Below, piece by piece: positions 57,178-64,000 of a stretch of 64,000 nt of DNA. Below the pieces are notes generated by a model that did not search any database, had not been told where the DNA came from, and worked only from the letters and a program-made list of their open reading frames with translations. Origin of the DNA: Arabidopsis thaliana (lineage: Eukaryota; Streptophyta; Magnoliopsida; Brassicales; Brassicaceae). The translations under genes and the position numbers were made by a program. Within the stretch, counting starts at the first letter, position 1; every line of letters begins with the position of its first letter. The stretch covers positions 6,324,001 through 6,388,000 of the forward strand of contig NC_003070.9 in assembly GCF_000001735.4 (NCBI RefSeq). Direction: 5' to 3'.

Positions 57178-57655
57178 ATAATTCTGTTAAAAACAAATAA
57201 TTTTGTGTAATTTTTTATTTTGTTAACTATGCTTATTTTTAAAAAAAACATATTCATGTATTTTACTATCTTATATGATACACTAAATAAATCTACATAT
57301 TAAGAAAATAAATTACAAGAGAACAATAAGACAAAATGGTTCATAGATATTTTTAGTGCATATCATCCTTGTTTAGAATATTTTAACATTTGTGACATAA
57401 AAGTATTTTTTTTAACATTTACGTTTAAAAAATAAAGACACTAACTTATAAATTTAAAAGAAGAAAAACAGTGAAAGAGGCATTGCTAAATGATGAAATA
57501 ATAGTAAAAATAAAATTAGTGAAAAGGAGAAAATAATTGTGTGATTGTCATGTATATTCCTATAGAATACAGATGTTAGAAAATAGTGGAGGAAACAAAC
57601 AAAAAAATAAATGTAGTAAAGAGACAACATCAGATCTGATCTGTCTTCAAACATG
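57178..57655. other. AT-rich spacer
   Basis: No coding or RNA feature was seen between the relic and the kinesin-8 3' end. Confidence 0.5.
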
Positions 57656-60340
57656 TTAATGCTTCATGTGTGGACGAGCAAACCCGGGCTGCACCAAAAA
57701 CCAAACAAGCATATTAGTGAAGTGTATGTACACAGAATCTTCTTGATGAACAACTTCACTGTTTTAGAGTGTTTTGATTATAGCATCATTGTAGTAAAGT
57801 TACCTGAAGCAGTTTTGAAGGAGCTTCTTGATGAACAAGACCGTGGCTTCTCGTTTTCCTTCTATCCAACGCAGGACTAGTATTAGCAACGGTTATGTCC
57901 CAAAAGCTTCTCTTTTTAGCTGCTGCAACTGGAGATGCAAACCGATGACTCGGACTTTTCAGTTCCTTTTCCTTCTCCTTTGGTCTCAAGCTCCCTCTTG
58001 TGACAATCCTCCTTGTTTCTTTGCATCTTTCTGGAGTTTTCTCGCTCTTTCTACTACAAAGATCTTTCATTAATTCGTCTTTTTGCTTCTTCATCTGCAA
58101 ACCATGTTCCCTCTTCATTCTCTCCATCTCCATCTTCAATGCCTTAACAGTCAGCTGAAGTTCCTTCACAGCTTCTTCTGCTTTTGTCCTTTTCAATGAT
58201 TCTGGTGTGAAACATGTCCCTGATAACAACGAATGCCTTGGTTTCTTCTTCTGCTGAGCTGTTAATGCAGACGGTGGAGTCATAAGAGATGAGATTGATG
58301 GAGGTGTCAGAGAAATGTTGTTGTTGTTATTAGCAGCGGCTATGTTCTCTGCTTGTAGAGTCAAAAGCTTTTGCTGCTGCTTTGCTAGCTGGACACGCAA
58401 TTCACTATTCTCTTTTTGAAGTTCTAACAAAAGCTTAGCCTGATCAGCTCCTTCTTCTTCACCCACTTGAACCACCTCTTCATTTACTTCACATTCCTTC
58501 ACACGAATCTCCTTGGCTCGATCAGCCCAATGGAGAGTGTTTTGTGTTTCACCAAAAGATTGACTGCTTGGACTTATATTAGCAATCATCACCGTGTTAC
58601 ACGAGCCGCCTAGTGAGTCTTTGAGTAGTTGTGTGAGCTTTGAGTTTCTGTAAGGAATATGTTTCTTGCCTTCCACAAGCGCGTTAATGCAACTACTTAA
58701 TGCAAGAAGTGATCTGTTTATGTTTGCACCTTCCAGTGATCTGAGCGTCCTTTGATCAGTTGCTAGCGCTCTTTCAGAACCCGCAAGATCAATGAGAGAT
58801 AGCTTTCCTACCCGGCTGATGATATTCATGGAAGCATCTCTAGTCTTATACTCCACTATTACCTAGAGAACCGCAACAAAAGATCAACCTAAGACATTCC
58901 TGGCCTCAAAGTCGATGATACACTATTGATTTGACACAATATGAAACTGAGAAGAATGCAAATTCTAACCTGAAGGATGGCATGTGAGCGAGAAGATGTT
59001 TCATTGCAACGAGTAGGCTCGGTAGTTCTGTTTTGATTTCCCCTTTGAAGCAAAGCCATAACCTGCAATAAACCATAACAAACAAATCTTATATATTAGC
59101 TTTTGTTTTTCAAGATCATTAAAAATGGAAAATGTATAGATTACAAGAAGAAACCTCATCTGTTGAGTAAGCTCTATATTGAGTGAGACCAGCAGCCACA
59201 ATTCCCTGTTTTCGTTCACATTCAGAGAAATGAAAACGAATGAGACCATTGTGTTCTTAATTCTTATCTAAAGCTCAAAGAGACAAAATGTAATGTCAGT
59301 TTTATGTTTACCTGCTTATCTTCACGGAGAATGAGAGGTCTACCAGGTGAAAGCAAATCTCTAACAGTTTCATTATAAACCTCAAGATAAGAAAGATGAA
59401 CAACATGGTTCCCATCTAAGCTTCTCTGTCTAACTTTAGCAAACAAATCTTTGATTGCTAGAACCATTACACCTGGATTCTCCATTGTCCCTAACATCGT
59501 ATAAGTCTTGCCTGCTCCCGTAGCACCGTAGCAGAAAACTGAACCATTTCTTCCTTCAAGAACTGCTTCAACAAGATCTCCTGTTCTGAATAAATCAAAA
59601 GGGAAAGACATCTAAGAACAATGCTAATCAAAAGATCCATTATTCAAGGCAATATGGTTGAATTACACTTACGTGGTGGAATAAACCTCTTGTTGTGTGG
59701 TAGTTTCAGGAAATGAAGAATCAAAAGTGAAATGACGAACACGGAGCCTCTTAAGCCTAAGGTAATCATTCTCATTCGTAAACTCCGTTAGGTAAACATC
59801 TCTTTTATTCAAAACCTTGACACAACACCTTGACCCATTCTCTCTTTCCTTTTTCCCCATTGGTCTAAGCCTAACAAACACCAAAATCCGACTCACAGAA
59901 GCATTAAGACTCTCCAATTTCTCAGCTTCCGAAACGTTTCTAGCTCCATTACCCATTGAAAGCTTCCTAATCACACCACTAGGCTTAACAGGAACCGAAC
60001 TAACCCCAAAAATCCGATCTGCTTCAAATACATTGTTCTCTTTGGTATCTTCTTCAACAAAGGTAGAATCTTTACCGTCCAGGCGATGAAATCTGTCTCC
60101 TTTCTTGGAAGAATCAAGCAGCTGAGTCTTGAATCTCTGATCTTCAGGTTTCGGAGACTGATTATGATTAGGGTTCCTGAGAGAGAAAGAGGCTCTCTTT
60201 TGCTGCTCGTACAAGAGAGTCAAAGCTCTCATCTTTTCCTTCAACCCTTGATGTGGATTTCTCAACGGAAGATTCAGATTTGTGTTCTCTTGCTCGTTTC
60301 GCTCCTGTTTCATCACCTTAGATCGAGTAGATACCGGCAT
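57656..60340 (-). CDS. KIN8A: Kinesin-8 family motor protein
   Basis: Kinesin-8-type motor (AT1G18550), a family that regulates microtubule plus-end dynamics. Exons in transcript order 59673-60340, 59312-59585, 59155-59205, 58970-59062, 57804-58862 and 57656-57688 give 725 aa. The N-terminal ~165 residues are basic and low-complexity. The motor follows (RILVFVRLRPM, P-loop GATGAGKTYTM, switch I SSRSHA, switch II DLAGSER, and the [19 protein letters not shown] block). Next come a neck coiled coil (AKLLLELQKENSELRVQLAKQQQ) and a basic tail. The in-frame start is the Met of MPVSTRSK at 60340; no ATG occurs upstream in frame. A final 11-codon exon (PGFARPHMKH) is supported by donor CAG|GTAACT and acceptor ggtgcag. 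Without it the protein would end six residues after LLQ. Confidence 0.9.
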
Positions 60341-61613
60341 CTTTTTTCGTTCTTCAGAATCTAAGATTTTCTCACCATCCAAAATACAAAACCCAGCAAA
60401 GAAGAAGATCTTTAGAGTTGAAATATATGATTGATCAAACGCCGTTGATTGGACTGGAGAAGTGTGTGTTGGTCAAAATGAAAAAGCTTTGAGAGAGTGT
60501 AGATTAATTGCTTGCTATTTTCCACTCTTTAGATTAAACGCAAATTAAGAAAAAAAAATGAGAGTTTTTTGAAACTTTATTGTAACGGTCATAAATAGCT
60601 TTTTTTTGGGCCCAGTTAATATTGTTTTTTAATATAAGTGACAGGTGTGCGATTGGGAACATAATTGCTTTTTTCATAAATTCTAAATATGCGAATATAT
60701 TTGGGTTTTCCGTTTTGATTTGGGCCTAAATCTACCATTTTGGTTTGGTATGTAACTTTGGTGTGATTGTCCTAAATAAAACCAAACAAAACATAAGAAC
60801 TAAATCCTTTCTGTGATTAATCAGGATGTTAGAGACTAAATTTAGCTTAAGTTGATCCATGACATATCATATTATTCACATTGTATAAGAAAAGTAATTA
60901 TAATCAAAGAAATAGTTTCAATTGTCCTGGTAAGAAAATCATAAAATGTACTAGTTGATATACATTGGTTCTATTTCGGTTCGGTTTGGTTGAATTATGT
61001 AATTAATTAGAATTTTCTTATAATTTCTTTCTAGCAAAACCAACTCATTGAACACTTTTTCCAAGATATATACACTTCGGAATAAAAAATAATCAGCCTT
61101 ATAACTGAAATTTAATATTTATATAAAACATAAAAAAAATCCTGATGAGCCAATAAGCAATAATCATGACTAATTTTGGTGGTATGTTAAACCGAAAATT
61201 AATAAATTAAATATTATCCGAGCCGAAAATCAGACCAGACCTGAGCCATTCGCTGGAGTCATTTAGCTGAGCCTTTTACTTTCTCAACTTCTCAATTCCC
61301 AAAACCAGCCGACCGATTATTGAGCCAGCCTCGTTACCCTAGCTCCTCTCCTCCGTCAAATCCTCCGGCCAAATCAACGGATCCGCCGTCGTAACCCATC
61401 TCTCAGATCGACGAATCTCCCGACTCGCCGATCCTCCTAAGGTCATATCCCTTAAATCGGCTCAGATCTGTGGCTCATAGATCCAGCGCCGATCCTCTTT
61501 CTCTCTAGCTGCTGTTTCTGCTTTCCCTCCAAAAAAATAACTTCCCTCTCTCTCTCGCAACGGTTTTTACTCTACGGATCGTTTCACAGAGACTAATAAG
61601 ACGCTTGGAATCA
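60341..61613. other. Divergent intergenic region
   Basis: Kinesin-8 5' flank, AT-rich spacer, and from about 61300 a CT-rich stretch that looks like the 5' UTR of the hAT-like gene. No transposon inverted terminal repeat was recognised here. Confidence 0.5.
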
Positions 61614-64000
61614 ATGGAGTGGAATGTAAATAATGCATTCAAAACCTACAAAGGTAAATTGAAAACTGAATATGAAGATTCATCAATCTGATAATTTGTG
61701 ATAAAGTATGGAACTTGTTTACCTTGGTCTCAGTGTATGTGTTTGTTCATTCAATTGAGACTAGAACCACTTATGATATTTTGTGGCTGCTTCTTGGTGT
61801 AGAAATGGAACCTAAAGCCATGATGGACATGACACTAGTTCCACATTCTGATCCCATTGACATTGGATTAGGCTCTTCTGATAAGTCAAATTCGGTTCCC
61901 CCTAAACGGAAGAAGACAATGACATCAGTTTATCTTAAATATTTCGAGACTGCACCAGACAGCAAAACTCGGAAATGCAAGTTCTGTGGACAAAGCTATT
62001 CCATTGCAACAGCTACTGGTATTATTCTTATATCCTCTGCATTTTATTCCAAGTCCTTTTGATTTTACTAACAACATATTTTTTGTTCTTGTTCTGTTTT
62101 CCTGCTCTTAAGGAAATCTTGGAAGGCATCTGACTAATCGACATCCAGGCTATGATAAGGCAGCAGCAGATGTTGTCACCAGCTCATCAGTACCACAGAC
62201 ACCACCGGCTGTTGTTAAACCGTCACAATCCCAGTCGAAAGTACCACAACTCGATTATGATCATCTTAACTGGTTAGTTCTCAAGTGGCTTGCTTTGTCA
62301 TCACTTCCTCCCTCTACTGTAGACGAAACATGGTTGGGAAACTCCTTCAAATTTCTTAAGCCATCCATCCAGTTATGGCCGGCTGAAAAATATAAAGCCA
62401 TACTTGATGAGGTTTTCACAAGTATGCGGGGAGATGTGAAGACAACCTTGGAGCATATCCAGTCCAAAGTTTCTGTCACTTTAAGTTTCTGGAATTCATA
62501 TGAAAACATTTTTTATATGAGCGTAACGGGTCAATGGATAGATGAAAATTGGTCGTCTCATAGGTTGCTGCTCGACATATGTCGGATTCCTTATCCCTCT
62601 GGGGGTTCTGAGATTTATAACTCCCTTTTGAAAGTCCTTAAGACATATGCCATTGAAGACAGGATTCTATGTTGTACACATGACAACAGCGAAAACGCTA
62701 TTCACGCTTGTCATAGCCTGAAGGAGTACTTTGATGGTCAAAAGGTCTTACCTTTCTGCTACATTCCCTGTGCCGCTCAAACTCTGAATGATATTATTGA
62801 TGAGGGGTTAGCAACTATAAAGCCCATTATCTCTAAGGTTAGAGAATTCACACAAGAGTTAAACGCGTCCACAGAGCTATCTGATGATTTCATTCAGTTG
62901 ACAACAGCTTATCAAGAAGGCAACTGGAAACTACCCATCGATGCTTCATCTCGTTGGAGTGGCAATTACCAGATGGTCAACATCTTGTGCAAGGTAAGAT
63001 GTCTATAACTTTGACCTGTAAGCCATCAAGCTCTGAGATATTTATATGTGATGGCTTATATTGCTGCAGGCTAGCAAGTCCTTGGACTCGGTGATTAGGA
63101 AAAACGAGGATGCTCTAGAGAACAGAATGATGTTGAGTTCTGTAGAGAAGAACGCGGTGACTATTGTCCACAATTACTTGGATTTGGATTCATTTCACAA
63201 GACCACTAACGATATGTGCACGAACAAGGATCTCACGGTTGGTCTAGCACTGCTCTTCATGGATAACATATCCGAGATGATCACAACTTGCCAGAAATCA
63301 TGCCACAACCCAGACTGGCTAAGAACTTGTGCTGAGAGCATGGCCCAGAAGGCCAGAAGTTACAACACTCAAGTGTGCAACGTATTCACTTACATTACAG
63401 CCATTCTTGACCCGCGGATCAAAACAGAGTACATTCCAGAGACGATTAATCTCGAGAGCTATATAGATGAAGCAAGAAGTCATTTCATTCGTAACTATTC
63501 TTCCTCTCATTTCACATCTTCAATGACTAGCGGGTATCGTCCTCAGGAGGTAGATGAAGGAGGAGGAAATATCTCATTTGCAGAGGAAATCGCTAGAAGG
63601 AAAAGAAGAGGAAGTATGAGTAACAATGTTGTTGATGAACTGACTCAGTACTTATCAGAGTCTATAGTTCCAATGCAGACTGATGTGCTTGATTGGTGGA
63701 AGGTAAACAGTGGAAGATACCCGCGACTTTCCAACATGGCTCGGGATTTCCTTGCGGTTCAGGCGACTTCTGCTGCACCGGAAGAGATCTTTTGTGGTAA
63801 AGGAGAAGAGATTGATAAGCAGAAGTATTGCATGCCTCATGATAGCACACAATCTGTTATTTGTATCAGATCATGGATTGAAGCTGGTATGAAACTGAAG
63901 TACAAGTGTAGTGAGATTGACTATGAACGACTAATGGAGTTAGCTGCCACCGTGGCCGCTGATAATTCTGCCGGAGGTTTAGAAAAAATTCAACAACATA
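61614..64000 (+). CDS. BED zinc-finger, hAT-transposase-derived protein (3' end outside window)
   Basis: Member of the domesticated hAT transposase group that includes DAYSLEEPER (AT1G18560 by position). Exons are 61614-61653, 61803-62018, 62113-62993 and 63070 onward, open to the right edge (689 codons seen). The first exon (MEWNVNNAFKTYK) joins the next in phase 1, extending the more obvious ATG at 61805 by 14 codons. Domains: basic patch PPKRKK, BED finger (CKFC at ~92-95, then HLTNRH), a central RNase-H-like transposase region, and the hAT dimerisation block near the end (VLDWWKVNSGRYPRLSNMARDFLAV). The intact long frame with introns inside the BED finger, and no visible terminal repeat on the left, indicate a host gene rather than a mobile element. 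The role (DNA binding or regulation) is inferred from relatives. Confidence 0.9.

Noticed and set aside
60341..60382. Fourteen-codon upstream extension of kinesin-8
   Set aside because: Starts at TTG; the nearby ATG (60376-60378) is in another frame, so 60340 is used.
1..64000. CRISPR arrays, bacterial operons, prophage or plasmid features
   Set aside because: Spliced genes with GT-AG introns and plant families throughout; no spaced direct-repeat array was seen.

Overview
This window is plant nuclear DNA that I recognise as Arabidopsis thaliana chromosome 1, the AT1G18390 to AT1G18560 interval. The support is GT-AG introns throughout, AT-rich intergenic DNA, a nuclear tRNA-Asp, telo-box and site II ribosomal-protein promoter motifs, and a run of plant-specific families whose spliced lengths match what I remember of these loci (ARP4 441 aa, IPMS1 631 aa, ALMT3 581 aa, PCO3 282 aa, TET11 271 aa, CML15 157 aa). 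Locus names come from memory. Exon structures were worked out by hand from splice signals and reading-frame continuity across every junction.

Layout. Bases 1-470 look like the 5' end of a minus-strand gene lying to the left. At 1.9-5.9 kb is an LRK10-like receptor kinase with two alternative ectodomain first exons feeding one TM/kinase body. The brassinosteroid-response bHLH BEE1 (7.5-9.6 kb) follows a promoter region carrying two small poly(A) retroposition footprints. A 3-kb gene-poor gap leads to a minus-strand kinesin-14 (12.5-17.3 kb) and then an orphan two-exon gene fragment (18.1-18.7 kb). Next come ALMT3, tRNA-Asp(GTC), organellar peptidyl-tRNA hydrolase, ARP4 and an alpha/beta-hydrolase lipase, all on plus (19.3-32.0 kb). 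A multi-pass membrane RING protein lies on minus (32.4-36.1 kb).

The plus strand then carries the bacterial-like phosphatase SLP2, an intronless DYW-class PPR editing factor, a small secreted Cys-containing protein, the plant cysteine oxidase PCO3, 2-isopropylmalate synthase IPMS1, two tetraspanins (TET16, TET11) and CML15 (37.6-53.3 kb). RPL6A is on minus (53.4-54.5 kb). Upstream of it, a 1.2-kb segment including its own promoter is tandemly duplicated, and the array ends in a protein-coding relic that may derive from an RNA-dependent RNA polymerase. Kinesin-8 (minus, 57.7-60.3 kb) and a domesticated hAT-type BED-finger transposase gene (plus, running off the right edge) close the window.

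The genes do not form one pathway. This is ordinary euchromatic gene space with unrelated housekeeping, signalling and metabolic genes. I found no new multi-gene system. The least-explained structures are the alternative receptor ectodomains, the duplicated ribosomal-protein promoter with its gene relic, the orphan gene fragment, the three-heptad repeats in the kinesin-14 stalk, a duplicated kinase-site motif in ALMT3, and the retroposition footprints upstream of BEE1.
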